The notes below the pieces were generated by a model. It had not been told where the DNA came from and did no database searches. It worked only from the letters and a program-made list of their open reading frames with translations. 64,000 bases of DNA from Bacteroidota bacterium. GTDB lineage: Bacteria > Bacteroidota > Bacteroidia > Chitinophagales > LD1. Every line of letters begins with the position of its first letter. Position 1 is the stretch's first letter. This document shows positions 35,985-46,384 of this stretch, in pieces. The stretch is taken from NCBI GenBank assembly GCA_016722375.1, contig JADKJG010000005.1:186001-250000 (forward strand), in the 5' to 3' direction. Position numbers and translations under genes: made by a program.

Positions 35985-37001
35985 ATGAACCGTCAAATAT
36001 TAAGAGATACCATTGACCAACTGTTTACAGATGGCAAAGGATTGCTTGCAATGGATGAAAGTATCAGCACCTGTAACAAACGTTTTGCTGCAGCAGGTAT
36101 TCCTCAAACAATTGAAATGAGGCGCAGTTATCGCGAACTGATTGTGACAACACCAGGCTTACATGAAAGTATTGGGGGTGCTATTTTATGTGATGAAACA
36201 ATTCGTCAGCAAACCAAAGCTGGAATTTCTCTAATTGATGTTTTGATTAAAGCCGGTATTGTTTCGGGGATTAAGGTTGATATAGGCACCAACCCAATGG
36301 CCGGTTTCCCCAATGAAAAACTTACAGAAGGTCTGGATGGCCTGCGTGATCGTTTAGCCGAATATAAAAAGATGGGTGTCCGTTTTGCCAAATGGCGTGC
36401 AGTGATTAAGATTGAAAACAACATCCCAACTACAGCATGCATTGAGGCCAATGTGCATGCCTTATCGCGTTATGCAGCACTTTGCCAGGAAGTAAGCATT
36501 GTGCCGATTGTCGAACCCGAAGTACTGATGAGTGGGGGCCATACTATGCAGCGTTGTTATGATGTAACACAAAAGGTATTACAAAATCTTTTTTATCAGC
36601 TTTATCAGTTCAGAATTGATTTGAAGGGAATGATTTTAAAACCGAACATGGTAATTGTCGGAACAGAAAGTCATGCACAAAACAGCATTGATGAAGTTGC
36701 TGAAGCTACCTTTAATTGTTTCCTTGCATCAGTACCTGCTGCTGTGCCTGCTATAGCATTTTTATCTGGTGGCCAATCACCGGAAGAAGCTACTAGACAC
36801 TTGAATGCCATAAATAAAAAATTTAAGGGTCGGCTACCATGGATAGTTAGCTTTTCGTTCGCAAGAGCCATTCAACAACCAGCGTTAGAAATATGGAGAG
36901 GGCAACAGTCCAATGTGGAGGAAGCTCAAAAATTATTATACCGACGTGCCAAATACGATGCTGCTGCGAGAAAAGGTGAATACAATACAGCATTGGGATG
37001 A
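35985..37001 (+). CDS. Class I fructose-bisphosphate aldolase
   Basis: 338 residues. It cleaves fructose-1,6-bisphosphate (and can act on sedoheptulose-1,7-bisphosphate) through a Schiff base. The Schiff-base Lys219 lies in MILKPNMVI, and KWRAVIKI and GLLAMDESIST are intact. Class I aldolases of this animal/plant-like type are less common in bacteria than class II. It is tightly linked to RpiB (9 bases upstream) and 48 bases before transketolase, so a shared transcript is likely. Confidence 0.92.
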   Translation: MNRQILRDTIDQLFTDGKGLLAMDESISTCNKRFAAAGIPQTIEMRRSYRELIVTTPGLHESIGGAILCDETIRQQTKAGISLIDVLIKAGIVSGIKVDIGTNPMAGFPNEKLTEGLDGLRDRLAEYKKMGVRFAKWRAVIKIENNIPTTACIEANVHALSRYAALCQEVSIVPIVEPEVLMSGGHTMQRCYDVTQKVLQNLFYQLYQFRIDLKGMILKPNMVIVGTESHAQNSIDEVAEATFNCFLASVPAAVPAIAFLSGGQSPEEATRHLNAINKKFKGRLPWIVSFSFARAIQQPALEIWRGQQSNVEEAQKLLYRRAKYDAAARKGEYNTALG

Positions 37002-37049
37002 TTAGTTGTTTAACAAGTAAAATATATAGAACACGTTAAAATTATTGAT

Positions 37050-39076
37050 ATGAAACTTGAAACAGAAACAATTGAACAGCAAGGGATAAACACTGTTCGG
37101 ATACTTGCGGCGGATGCTGTGCAAAAAGCAAATTCCGGTCATCCCGGGACGCCTATGGGACTTGCCCTGTTGGCCATGTTTTATGGGCTGAAATCATGAA
37201 CTATAATCCCGAAAATCCAGGATGGGCAAATAGGGATCGCTTTATTTTATCCTGCGGTCATGCCTGTATGTTGCAGTATAGCTTCTTGTATTTAACGGGT
37301 TATCCCATCACACTGGATGATATTAAAGAATTTCGGCAATTGCACAGCAAAACAGCGGGACATCCTGAATACGGTTTGTTACCCGGCATTGAAGTAACGA
37401 CCGGCCCGTTAGGGCAGGGATTCGCTAATGGCGTAGGATTTGCCATTGCACAGAAATATTTGGCGGCCCGATATAATAAACCGGGTTTTGATCTTTTTAA
37501 TTATAAGGTTTATACTATTTGCAGTGATGGCGATATGATGGAAGGTATAAGTTCCGAAGCTGCTTCTATTGCCGGTCACCTTCAATTAGGCAACATAATT
37601 TATTTGTATGACGATAACCATATAAGTATTGAAGGCAATACAGATCTCACGTTCGATGAAGACGTAGCAGAGCGGTTTAAAGCCTATGGATGGCATGTGC
37701 AGGTGATTGAAGATGGCAATGATCTAAAGGCTTTATCAGTAGCAATTAAAAACGCACAAAAGGAAACAAGCCGTCCTTCCCTGATAAAGGTTCGTACTCA
37801 TATTGGTTATGGCAGCCCCAACAAACAAGATACGGCCGCAGCACATGGTTCTGCCTTAGGCGAAGCAGAAGTGAAACTCGTGAAAGAGAATTTTGGGTTT
37901 GATCCTGATAAATATTTTGTTGTGCCCGACGAGGTATTAAATTATTACCGTGAAGCAGGGAAGAAAGGAATAGATATAGAAAAAGATTGGAATGATCTCT
38001 ATAAGAGGTACAAAGAAAAATACACTGAGCTGGCTTATGAATATGAGTTGTTGAGCAACTGTAAATTGCCAGAAGGATGGAAAGAAAAGTTACCTGTATT
38101 TAAAGCGGGAGAAGAAATGGCGACGCGTAAAGCTTCTGGCAAAGTGTTAAATGCAATTGCTGATTATTTGCCAAATTTAATAGGAGGCTCGGCAGATCTT
38201 GCCCCTTCTACTGACACCAACCTGGAGAAATACAGATCATTTTCAGCAACAAATTATGATGGTCGTAATTTTCACTTTGGTATTAGGGAAAACGCTATGG
38301 GTGCTATCTTAAATGGATTAGCACTTAGTAAATATATCATTCCTTACAGTGCTACATTCTTAGTGTTTTCGGATTACATGCGGCCACCTATCCGGCTCGC
38401 AGCAATTATGAAAATACGAACCATATATATTTTTACGCACGACAGTATAGCATTAGGAGAAGACGGTACCACCCACCAACCCATAGAACAACTCATCGGT
38501 TTACGTTCTGTTCCCAACCTAACAGTGATTCGCCCAGCAGACGCTAACGAAACCGTACAAGCGTGGCGAGTGGCGATTGAGCATTCCGGTGGGCCGGTCG
38601 CGTTAATTTTAACCCGTCAGAAAATTCCGGTAATTGATCAGGAAAAATATACAAACGCCATTGAATTGGAAAAAGGGGCTTACATTCTTTCGGAATCAAA
38701 AACACAGCCGGATGTTATTTTAATTGGTACAGGCTCAGAAGTGCAGTTGCTGCTTGCAGCTCAGCAAAAATTAAATGAACAAAACGTAGCCGCACGTGTG
38801 GTAAGTATGCCATCGTGGGAATTATTTGAAAAACAGGATAAGTCTTATAAAGAAAAAATATTTCCTACAACATTACGGAAACGATTGGCGGTAGAAGCCG
38901 GATTGTCATTGGGCTGGCTCAAATATGTAACAGACGAAGGCGATGTCATAGGCGTCGATAGATTTGGAGAATCTGCTCCGGGAGAAGAAGTGATGAAAGA
39001 ATTTGGCTTTACTATAGAAAATGTAGTAAAGAGAGCCAAAGCTCTGATATCATACGGCATAAGCGAAGGACTTTAA
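37050..39076 (+). CDS. tkt: Transketolase, interrupted by one frameshift
   Basis: The first frame starts at ATG 37050 and reads ANSGHPGTPMGLALLA, then fails at the GGCC near 37171-37175. Resuming one base shifted gives HVLWAEIMNYNPENP and the rest of a full transketolase (about 675 residues after correction). The thiamine-diphosphate motif GDGDMMEG and GLALSKYIIPYSATFLVFSDY are intact. It moves two-carbon units between sugar phosphates. A single missing C restores the frame, so either a sequencing error or a recent mutation; the downstream ATG at 37196 alone would lack the N-terminal cofactor-binding part. Confidence 0.88.
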
Positions 39077-39102
39077 ATGAATATTAACTTAAAACCAAAA
39101 AA

Positions 39103-39579
39103 ATGAAAAATGCTAACATCGGAATTTCCGAAAAAAACAGACAAATAATTACTGAACAGTTATCAAAAATACTAGCAGATGAATTTGTGCTATATTCCAA
39201 AACACTCAATGCACATTGGAATATTGAAGGTCCAGATTTTCATGCTGTACACTTGTATCTGGAAACGCTCTATAACCAGCAACAAGAAATTGTTGACACT
39301 GTAGCCGAAAGGATACGTGCCCTAGGGCATTACGTGCCGGCAGAACTTAATAAATACCTGGCACTTACCCATCTGTCTGAAAAGGCCTCTAATAAGAATG
39401 ATAGTCAAACTCTTTTTGCGGAGTTATTAATGGATCACGAAAGTATTATTGTTTTTATTAGAGAAAATATAAAACCGATTGCAGATAAGCTAAAGGCCGA
39501 AGGGATCAGTGACTACATTACTGGATTGATGGAGCGCCATGAAAAAACGGCTTGGATGCTTCGGGCTCACTTAAGCTAG
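39103..39579 (+). CDS. dps: Dps-family ferritin-like DNA-protection protein
   Basis: 158 residues. The intersubunit ferroxidase ligands of Dps are all present with the proper spacing: His38 (AHWN), His50, Glu54, Asp65 and Glu69. Dps dodecamers oxidise ferrous iron with hydrogen peroxide, store it, and protect DNA. It lies 26 bases after transketolase inside the sugar-phosphate block, which links that block to oxidative stress. Cytoplasmic/nucleoid. Confidence 0.92.
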   Translation: MKNANIGISEKNRQIITEQLSKILADEFVLYSKTLNAHWNIEGPDFHAVHLYLETLYNQQQEIVDTVAERIRALGHYVPAELNKYLALTHLSEKASNKNDSQTLFAELLMDHESIIVFIRENIKPIADKLKAEGISDYITGLMERHEKTAWMLRAHLS

Positions 39580-39705
39580 AGAATAGTTGACCTTGCTTTG
39601 AAAATATTTCCTTAGACTGGAATACGGGTATACAGTTGAACAAAAATTATTTATCACAGAGCCAAACAAGCTTATAAATATTCACACAAACTAAAATCCA
39701 TCATT

Positions 39706-40421
39706 ATGACAAAGATTAATATTAAACTGAAAAGTAAAAAAGAAGTGGCCTCCGGTACGATGGCATTTCATTTTAATAAACCGACGGGGTTTACATTTAA
39801 GTCAGGTCAGTTTGCTGATTACACACTGATTAACCCATCTGAGACAGATGCAGAAGGGGATACAAGAGGTTTTTCTCTAGGCGCACCTTATGAAGAGGAT
39901 ATCATATTTACCACGAGAATGCGTGATACTGCTTTCAAACGAAACCTAACAAAGATGGCCATAGGCACAGAAGTAATCTTTGATGGTGCTTATGGGTCTT
40001 TTACTCTTCAAAACAACACTAAAGTTCCTGCTGTTTTTCTTTCCGGTGGTGTTGGCATTACTCCTGTAAGAAGCATTATTTTACAAGCGACACACGAAAA
40101 ACCGCACACAGAATTTTTCTTTTTTACGCTAATAAAACACCTAACGATGCGGCTTACTTGGATGAGTTGATAGCAGCTCAGAAAGAAAATGGCAACTTTA
40201 AGCTAGTTGCATCAATGACTGACATTGATGGCTCTAATGACTGGAAAGGCGAAACGGGTTTTTTTACAAAAGAGATGTTGCAAAAATACATTGGCGACCT
40301 GTCCCAGCCAATCTACTACATATCAGGTCCACCGTCAATGGTAACGTCTATTCGCAAAACGCTTAATGAAGCAGGTGTAGATGATGATAATATTCGTACA
40401 GAAGAATTTTCGGGTTATTAG
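39706..40421 (+). CDS. Ferredoxin/flavodoxin-NADP reductase-like flavoprotein, frameshifted
   Basis: Two overlapping frames together make one 238-residue reductase. The first (39706-40170) holds the FAD domain with RGFSLGAP and the start of the NAD(P) domain, GGVGITPVRSI. The second (to 40421) gives YANKTPNDAAYLDEL, SGPPSMV and the C-terminal FSGY. Adding one T to the T6 run at 40120-40125 joins them. The family passes electrons between NAD(P)H and a ferredoxin-like or haem partner; no partner is fused here. Confidence 0.82.
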
Positions 40422-40454
40422 TAAAAGGAATTCACGAATACGCTGATTATATAA

Positions 40455-41663
40455 ATGATTCAATCACACAAAATATTATACAAAGTGAATGTGCTAATCA
40501 AATTACTGGAATACGGCCAGAGTTATTGGCTGGATAATTTAACAAGAGGTAAAATCGCCTCTGGTGAATTAAAAAAAAGAGTGGACGAGCAAGGGCTGAG
40601 AGGAATAACTTCAAACCCAAGCATTTTTAATAAGGCTATTACAAGTGGGTCAGATTATGATGCTCAAATTTCCAAGTTGGTAAAAGAAGGCAAAAACCCT
40701 TCGCAAATTTATGATGCACTTACTGTAAAAGACGTTCAGGATGCTTGTGACATCCTGAATCCTGTGTATGAACAATCAGAGGGTGCCGATGGCTTTGTAA
40801 GTCTTGAAGTACCTCCTTTTCTCGCGCGAGATACAGAGGGTACAATGAAAGAAGTTCGCAGATTATTTGGTGCAGTTGGAAAACAAAACTGTCAAATTAA
40901 AATTCCCGGAACAAAGGAAGGTATTCCTGCTATCGAACAAATGCTTTACGAAGGAATCAACATCAACATAACATTGCTTTTTTCAGTTGAGCGATACGTT
41001 GAAGTGGCACAAGCATACATCAATGCCATGACACGAAGGATCGCGGAAGGCAAACCCGTGAATCATATTATTTCAGTGGCGAGTGTTTTCATCAGTAGGA
41101 TTGATGTACTTACAGACCAACTACTCGATCAGTATATTAGTGCTTCCGAAGAAAATAAAGATACAGACCAAACATTTCTATTATCGGGTAGGGCAGGAAT
41201 TGCCACCGCATGTTTATGTTATCAACAATTTAAGGAAATATTCAGTGATAATAAGTGGAAAAAATTAGAAGAAAAAGGGGCTCATGTACAGCGGCCTTTG
41301 TGGGCAAGTACTAGCAACAAAAATCCACTCTACGATGATCTCCGCTACGTTGAAGCACTGATTGGTGAAAACACAATAAATACGTTACCTGACAAAACAA
41401 TTACAGCATTTGCCAGCTATGGAAAGTTAAGGAAAGATGCCATTGAGCAAGACCTCGAGCAAGCCAGTGAATTGTTTGATGAACTAAATAAAATGGATCT
41501 TGATATTTCATTAATTACACAACAACTAGAAAATGAGGGCATTCGGAAATTTATTGAAGATTATAATAAATTAATCAGTAACTTGGCAGATAAAAGAATG
41601 AGAATATTGGGGATGAAGTATCTCCGCAGCAGATTAGTAGTGGTAAACAGGATGCTGAGGTAA
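40455..41663 (+). CDS. tal: Transaldolase half of a bifunctional transaldolase/glucose-6-phosphate isomerase (frameshifted)
   Basis: About 385 residues are transaldolase: GQSYWLDNLTRG, GITSNPSIFNKAI, the Schiff-base Lys in CQIKIPGTKEG and NITLLFSVERY. It transfers a dihydroxyacetone unit between sedoheptulose-7-P and glyceraldehyde-3-P. After ILG the frame slips: adding one G to the G4 run at 41609-41612 continues as DEVSPQQISSGKQDAEV and leads straight into the isomerase domain, as in known Tal-Pgi fusions. The ATG at 40455 or the GTG at 40485 may be the start. Confidence 0.9.
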   Translation: MIQSHKILYKVNVLIKLLEYGQSYWLDNLTRGKIASGELKKRVDEQGLRGITSNPSIFNKAITSGSDYDAQISKLVKEGKNPSQIYDALTVKDVQDACDILNPVYEQSEGADGFVSLEVPPFLARDTEGTMKEVRRLFGAVGKQNCQIKIPGTKEGIPAIEQMLYEGININITLLFSVERYVEVAQAYINAMTRRIAEGKPVNHIISVASVFISRIDVLTDQLLDQYISASEENKDTDQTFLLSGRAGIATACLCYQQFKEIFSDNKWKKLEEKGAHVQRPLWASTSNKNPLYDDLRYVEALIGENTINTLPDKTITAFASYGKLRKDAIEQDLEQASELFDELNKMDLDISLITQQLENEGIRKFIEDYNKLISNLADKRMRILGMKYLRSRLVVVNRMLR

Positions 41664-41689
41664 AAGCCGCTTATGCATCAATAGATGAA

Positions 41690-43354
41690 ATGCAAATAGC
41701 AAGACTTCTGTTTGCTCAATATCCACAACTATGGAAAAAGGATGCGGAGCAAATAAAAAGTATCAGCGAGCGAATGGGATGGCTAACCTTACCTAATCAT
41801 TCTACAAAGAGTGTAGAAGCTATCGTTGCTTTTGTAAAGACAGTTAAGGGGGAAGGTTATACCCATGCAGTATTGTTAGGCATGGGTGGAAGCAGTTTAT
41901 GTTCGGAAGTAGCGCGTCAAACATATGCTACCACTGATGGATACCTTCAATTATGGGTATTGGATAACACAGATCCTTCTGCCATACTAGATATAGAAAG
42001 TAAGATTGACCTTGAAAAAACACTATTTATTGTTGCCAGCAAATCAGGAAAAACCCAAGAAACGCTAAGTTTCTTTCATTATTTCTATCGGCAATTGGAA
42101 ACTAGAAAGAAAGCCAAACCCGGCAATAATTTTATAGCTATTACAGACCATGATACTCCATTGGTTAAAGTGGCTAAAGAATTTAAGTTTAGAAAAGTTT
42201 TCATTAATCCCCCGGATCTCGGAGGACGTTATTCCGTCTTGTCTGATTTTGGTTTGGTACCAATGGCATTGATGGGAATTGATATCAAAGCTATTTTATC
42301 AAGCGCCGAACAAATGCAGAACAGTTGTGATGCTGTTCCCTCGGCAAGCAACCCAGGAATTAGTTTAGGAATTGTTCTGGGTGTTTGCCAAAAAAATGGT
42401 CGTGATAAAGTAACATTTATCCTATCCTCTTCTATCACATCTTTTGGTTATTGGGTAGAACAATTACTCGCGGAAAGCACCGGCAAAGAAGGTAAAGGGT
42501 TAATTCCTGTACATGGAGAAACCATTGCTGATCCAGAATATTATGGTAAGGACAGGATATTTATACATATGTATCTCCCTGCTGATAATAATATCGCAGA
42601 TGATAAAAAAATAAAAGCACTCGAAGAAGCGGAATATCCTGTTGTAAGAATCAAAGTGGAAAATAAAATAGCTTTGGGAGGAGAATATTATCGGTGGGAA
42701 ATTGCAACGGCTATTGCAGCGGTTATCATGGGCATTAATCCGTTTGACCAACCAAATGTTGAGGAAAGTAAAAAACACACAGGTCAATTGCTTGAAGCGT
42801 GGAGCAAGGATGGGGATTTCAAAATTTCGCAGCCACTTTTAAATGTAGAGGATATTTCCCTTTACGGTGGCAAAAGGACGGAACAGCTTGCTTTAGGTCA
42901 TTACAAAACGGCAGGAGCTGCGGTAAATGGATTTACTGCGATGGCAAAACCAAACGACTATATAGCTTTGTTGCCTTATTTCATGATAACAAATCAACGC
43001 ACAAAGATTTTGCAAGCATGGAGACAACTGATGCGAGATGAGCTTAAGATTGCTACTACATTATTGAATGGGCCGCGCTATCTTCACTCTACTGGCCAAC
43101 TACACAAGGGCGGCCCGGATACGGGGCTGTATATTATATTGATTGGTGATGAGGAAAAGGACTTGGCCATTGCCGGAGAAGAATTTGGTTTTGCCACTTT
43201 GCACAAAGCACAGGCGCTTGGCGACTTCCGCTCACTTGATGACAAGGGGCGAAGAGTTATACGAATACATTTGGACAAAAACATTGATCAAGGCCTCAAT
43301 AAATTGTTTCAATCTGTCAAGGATGCCAAGCAGCATCAATCTCAGAAGCAGTAA
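41690..43354 (+). CDS. pgi: Glucose-6-phosphate isomerase half of the Tal-Pgi fusion
   Basis: 554 residues from the first ATG, but in-frame sequence of the same protein extends back to about 41613, so this is the C-terminal domain of one 966-residue bifunctional enzyme after correcting the upstream frameshift. Isomerase signatures: LGMGGSSLCSEV, SKSGKTQETLSFF and HSTGQLHKGGPDTG. It interconverts glucose-6-P and fructose-6-P. If the frameshift is real, re-initiation at 41690 could still give a nearly complete isomerase. Confidence 0.9.
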   Translation: MQIARLLFAQYPQLWKKDAEQIKSISERMGWLTLPNHSTKSVEAIVAFVKTVKGEGYTHAVLLGMGGSSLCSEVARQTYATTDGYLQLWVLDNTDPSAILDIESKIDLEKTLFIVASKSGKTQETLSFFHYFYRQLETRKKAKPGNNFIAITDHDTPLVKVAKEFKFRKVFINPPDLGGRYSVLSDFGLVPMALMGIDIKAILSSAEQMQNSCDAVPSASNPGISLGIVLGVCQKNGRDKVTFILSSSITSFGYWVEQLLAESTGKEGKGLIPVHGETIADPEYYGKDRIFIHMYLPADNNIADDKKIKALEEAEYPVVRIKVENKIALGGEYYRWEIATAIAAVIMGINPFDQPNVEESKKHTGQLLEAWSKDGDFKISQPLLNVEDISLYGGKRTEQLALGHYKTAGAAVNGFTAMAKPNDYIALLPYFMITNQRTKILQAWRQLMRDELKIATTLLNGPRYLHSTGQLHKGGPDTGLYIILIGDEEKDLAIAGEEFGFATLHKAQALGDFRSLDDKGRRVIRIHLDKNIDQGLNKLFQSVKDAKQHQSQKQ

Positions 43355-43434
43355 TGTGATCGCCTATTTTCTCATTGTATTATAGCTCATCGCAAAGAAC
43401 AATCGGTTTCGGAGAAATAAATGGAATAATAAAT

Positions 43435-44853
43435 ATGAAAGACACAAAATTTGACTACGGAATGATTGGCCTTGGTACTATGGGACGTAATCTGGCATAC
43501 AACATGAGCGATCATGGATATACTGTCATTGGTTTTGATAAAAATAATACTCAGGTGGAAACACTTAAGAAAGAAGCTGATACGGAAAAGGTAGTTGCTA
43601 CATCAAACCTGAATGAGTTTCTTAAAATGCTGAAGGCACCTAAGGTAATCATAATGCTTGTGCCTGCCGGGAAAATTGTGGATGAAGTTATCAATGAATT
43701 GACGCCGTTTTTATCAAAAAATGATCTGCTATTGGACTTTGGCAATTCACACTTTACGGATACCAACAGAAGGAATGAGCAATTGCAAGAATCAGGCATT
43801 CACTTTATGGGCGTTGGCATTTCTGGAGGGGAGTTAGGTGCCCGTCACGGACCAAGCATTATGCCAGGGGGACCAAGAAAAGTGTATGAGCGCGTAGCTC
43901 AAATGTTGGAAGCTGTTTCTGCCAAAGCGAATAATGAACCATGTGTAACATGGTTGGGGCCTGGCGCCGCGGGACACTACGTAAAAATGGTGCACAACGG
44001 CATTGAATATGGATTGATGCAACTAATTGCCGAAGCTTATCACTTGTTGAAGGAGTGTGTGGATATGAGCAACGATGAGCTGTACACTGTTTTTTCAAAG
44101 TGGAATGAGGGTGAACTGCAGTCTTATCTAATAGAAATCACCGCAGATATTTTTACTCAAAAAGATGAGCTTAGCGATAGCCGGATCATTGACAAGATAC
44201 TTGATAGTGCCAAACAAAAGGGTACGGGTGCCTGGACTTCTGAAGATGCAATGAATTTACAGGTACCTATTCCGGTTATTGATATTGCCGTTTCCATGCG
44301 GAATTTATCAGCTTATAAAAAAGAACGTCACGATGCACAGCAACAACTGAAAGGTCCTGAAACGAAATTTACCGGGGACAAAAATGAGCTGGTGAGATGG
44401 ATGGAGCAGGCACTTTACTTTTCTATAATCACAACCTATGCACAGGGAATGGTACTTTTACAGGCAGCATCCCAGAAATATAAATACGACTTGAAATTAG
44501 ACGATGTTGCTGCTATCTGGAGAGGTGGTTGTATTATCCGCGCATCTTTATTGGAAGACATTCGTTCTGCATTTTCGCAACATTCAGATTTGTCAAATCT
44601 TATATTGAGCGATGCTTTTTCAAGAAAGTTAATACAATCACAACAAGGAATTCGTAAAGTTATTCAAACAGCTGTTGAAACCGGAGTTCCTGTTCCTGCA
44701 ATGATGGGAGCTTTAGCCTATTTCGACAGTTACAGGAGTGGATGGCTCCCCGCAAATTTAATACAAGCACAACGAGATGATTTTGGGGCTCATACTTATG
44801 AGCGAAATGATAGGGAAGGAGTTTTTCATACAAATTGGAATCAAAAAAAATAA
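43435..44853 (+). CDS. gnd: 6-phosphogluconate dehydrogenase, decarboxylating
   Basis: 472 residues. It oxidises 6-phosphogluconate to ribulose-5-P with release of CO2 and NADPH. Rossmann motif GLGTMGRNLA near the N-terminus; substrate site GVGISGGELGARHGPSIMPGG; catalytic Lys/His region HYVKMVHNGIEYG; C-terminal GALAYFDSYRSGWLPANLIQAQRD. The start at 43435 was chosen because the Rossmann fold begins there; a longer frame from 43375 adds unrelated residues. The zwf ATG follows the stop after a single base. Confidence 0.94.
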   Translation: MKDTKFDYGMIGLGTMGRNLAYNMSDHGYTVIGFDKNNTQVETLKKEADTEKVVATSNLNEFLKMLKAPKVIIMLVPAGKIVDEVINELTPFLSKNDLLLDFGNSHFTDTNRRNEQLQESGIHFMGVGISGGELGARHGPSIMPGGPRKVYERVAQMLEAVSAKANNEPCVTWLGPGAAGHYVKMVHNGIEYGLMQLIAEAYHLLKECVDMSNDELYTVFSKWNEGELQSYLIEITADIFTQKDELSDSRIIDKILDSAKQKGTGAWTSEDAMNLQVPIPVIDIAVSMRNLSAYKKERHDAQQQLKGPETKFTGDKNELVRWMEQALYFSIITTYAQGMVLLQAASQKYKYDLKLDDVAAIWRGGCIIRASLLEDIRSAFSQHSDLSNLILSDAFSRKLIQSQQGIRKVIQTAVETGVPVPAMMGALAYFDSYRSGWLPANLIQAQRDDFGAHTYERNDREGVFHTNWNQKK

Positions 44854-44854
44854 A

Positions 44855-46384
44855 ATGGAAACAGAATCAAAAACAAGTCCCACTATCATTATAATACTAG
44901 GTGCTACGGGGGATTTAACTTGGCGGAAACTGATTCCGGCAATTTACAACCTCTGGTTAGATAGGTGGATACCCGAAGAATTTGCAGTCATTGGGGTAAG
45001 CCGCAGTAAATATACAAACCTCGAGTTCGAAAAACATCTGCACGAAGGTGTAGATAAATTTTCACGAAGGGGAAAAACAAAGAAAGACGAGTGGGAATTT
45101 TTTTCTAAATACCTGACCTTCCAGCAAGGAGAATTTAATGCAGCCTCTACCTATTCTGCCATAAAAAAGCAAATAAAAACTCTCGAAAAAAAGTGGAATG
45201 CCACAGCCAATAGCATCTTTTATCTTGCTGTTCCGCCCAATGCATTCGAAGAAATCTCTTTGAGGATAGGATCGTCAGGGCTTGCAGAAAATAAGTCAAA
45301 AAGTCGCATTGTTATAGAAAAGCCTTTCGGACACGACTTGGAAAGTGCCATTAGCCTTAATGCCTTATTGCATTCTAATTTTGATGAATCACAGATTTAT
45401 CGCATTGACCACTACTTGGGTAAAGAAACAGTACAAAATATTCTGGCATTCCGTTTTGCTAATGCATTATTTGAGCCGATCTGGAATCGGAATTATGTAG
45501 ATCATATACAGATAACTGTGTCAGAAGAACTGGGCGTTGAACTTAGAGGAAATTATTATGAGACGGCAGGCGCACTTCGCGATATGATTCAAAACCACCT
45601 ACTCCAGTTGATGTGTCTTATTGCCATGGAAGCGCCTATTTCTTTTGAAGCCGATGAAGTCCGTAATAAAAAAGTAGATGTATTGAATGCAATTAGAAAA
45701 ATAAAACCGGAAGAAGTTCATAAAAATGCAGTAAGAGGCCAATACGGTAGTGGATGGGTAAAGGGCCACAAGGCTAAGGGTTATCGGCAGGAACCAGATG
45801 TGGCCAAGTCATCTAACGTAGAAACCTTTGCGGCAGTAAAATTTTATGTAGATAACTGGCGCTGGCAAGGAGTGCCTTTCTATGTTCGTACCGGAAAGCG
45901 AATGAACGAGATGATTTCCATGATTACTATTCAATTTAAACCGGTACCACATCATTCATTCCCAGTTGAAGCCATTGAAAATTGGCAACCTAACAAACTT
46001 ATCCTTAATATCCAGCCTTGTATGGGAATAAGGTTAAGCTTCCAAGCAAAACAACCCGGGCTTAAAATGCTACTTAACCCCGTTCACATGGTGTTTAACT
46101 ACCACGATACCTACACTGGTGGAACGCCAGAAGCGTATGAGACATTGCTGCTTGATATCTTCCAGGGAGATGCAACACTTTTTATGCGTGCGGACCAGGT
46201 AGAAGCAGCATGGTCAATACTAATGCCTGTAATAGATGCATGGAAAGCAAACACTTCTCCTAATTTTCCAACGTACGATGCCGGATCACAAGGACCTGAA
46301 GATGCAGACGCATTGATAGCGGTTGATGGGCACAATTGGATCGCAATACCTTTTGAAAAAGATGAACCTAAACCGACAGAATAA
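44855..46384 (+). CDS. zwf: Glucose-6-phosphate 1-dehydrogenase
   Basis: 509 residues. It is the NADP-dependent entry step of the oxidative pentose phosphate pathway. The coenzyme motif GATGDLTWRKL is at the N-terminus and the active site RIDHYLGKE at 183-191 contains the catalytic His and Lys. The ATG at 44855 lies one base after the gnd stop; an alternative start inside gnd (44777) adds residues without similarity. The 3' end overlaps the start of the next gene by 23 bases, so gnd-zwf-pgl are tightly coupled. Confidence 0.94.
   Translation: METESKTSPTIIIILGATGDLTWRKLIPAIYNLWLDRWIPEEFAVIGVSRSKYTNLEFEKHLHEGVDKFSRRGKTKKDEWEFFSKYLTFQQGEFNAASTYSAIKKQIKTLEKKWNATANSIFYLAVPPNAFEEISLRIGSSGLAENKSKSRIVIEKPFGHDLESAISLNALLHSNFDESQIYRIDHYLGKETVQNILAFRFANALFEPIWNRNYVDHIQITVSEELGVELRGNYYETAGALRDMIQNHLLQLMCLIAMEAPISFEADEVRNKKVDVLNAIRKIKPEEVHKNAVRGQYGSGWVKGHKAKGYRQEPDVAKSSNVETFAAVKFYVDNWRWQGVPFYVRTGKRMNEMISMITIQFKPVPHHSFPVEAIENWQPNKLILNIQPCMGIRLSFQAKQPGLKMLLNPVHMVFNYHDTYTGGTPEAYETLLLDIFQGDATLFMRADQVEAAWSILMPVIDAWKANTSPNFPTYDAGSQGPEDADALIAVDGHNWIAIPFEKDEPKPTE

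Noticed and set aside
37196..39076. Transketolase starting at 37196 as a complete gene
   Set aside because: The missing N-terminus (HPG motif and cofactor-binding part) is present just upstream in another frame, so the gene is frameshifted rather than short.
43375..43434. Upstream extension of gnd, and likewise 44777-44854 for zwf
   Set aside because: The added residues precede the Rossmann motif without similarity, and the zwf extension would overlap gnd coding sequence.
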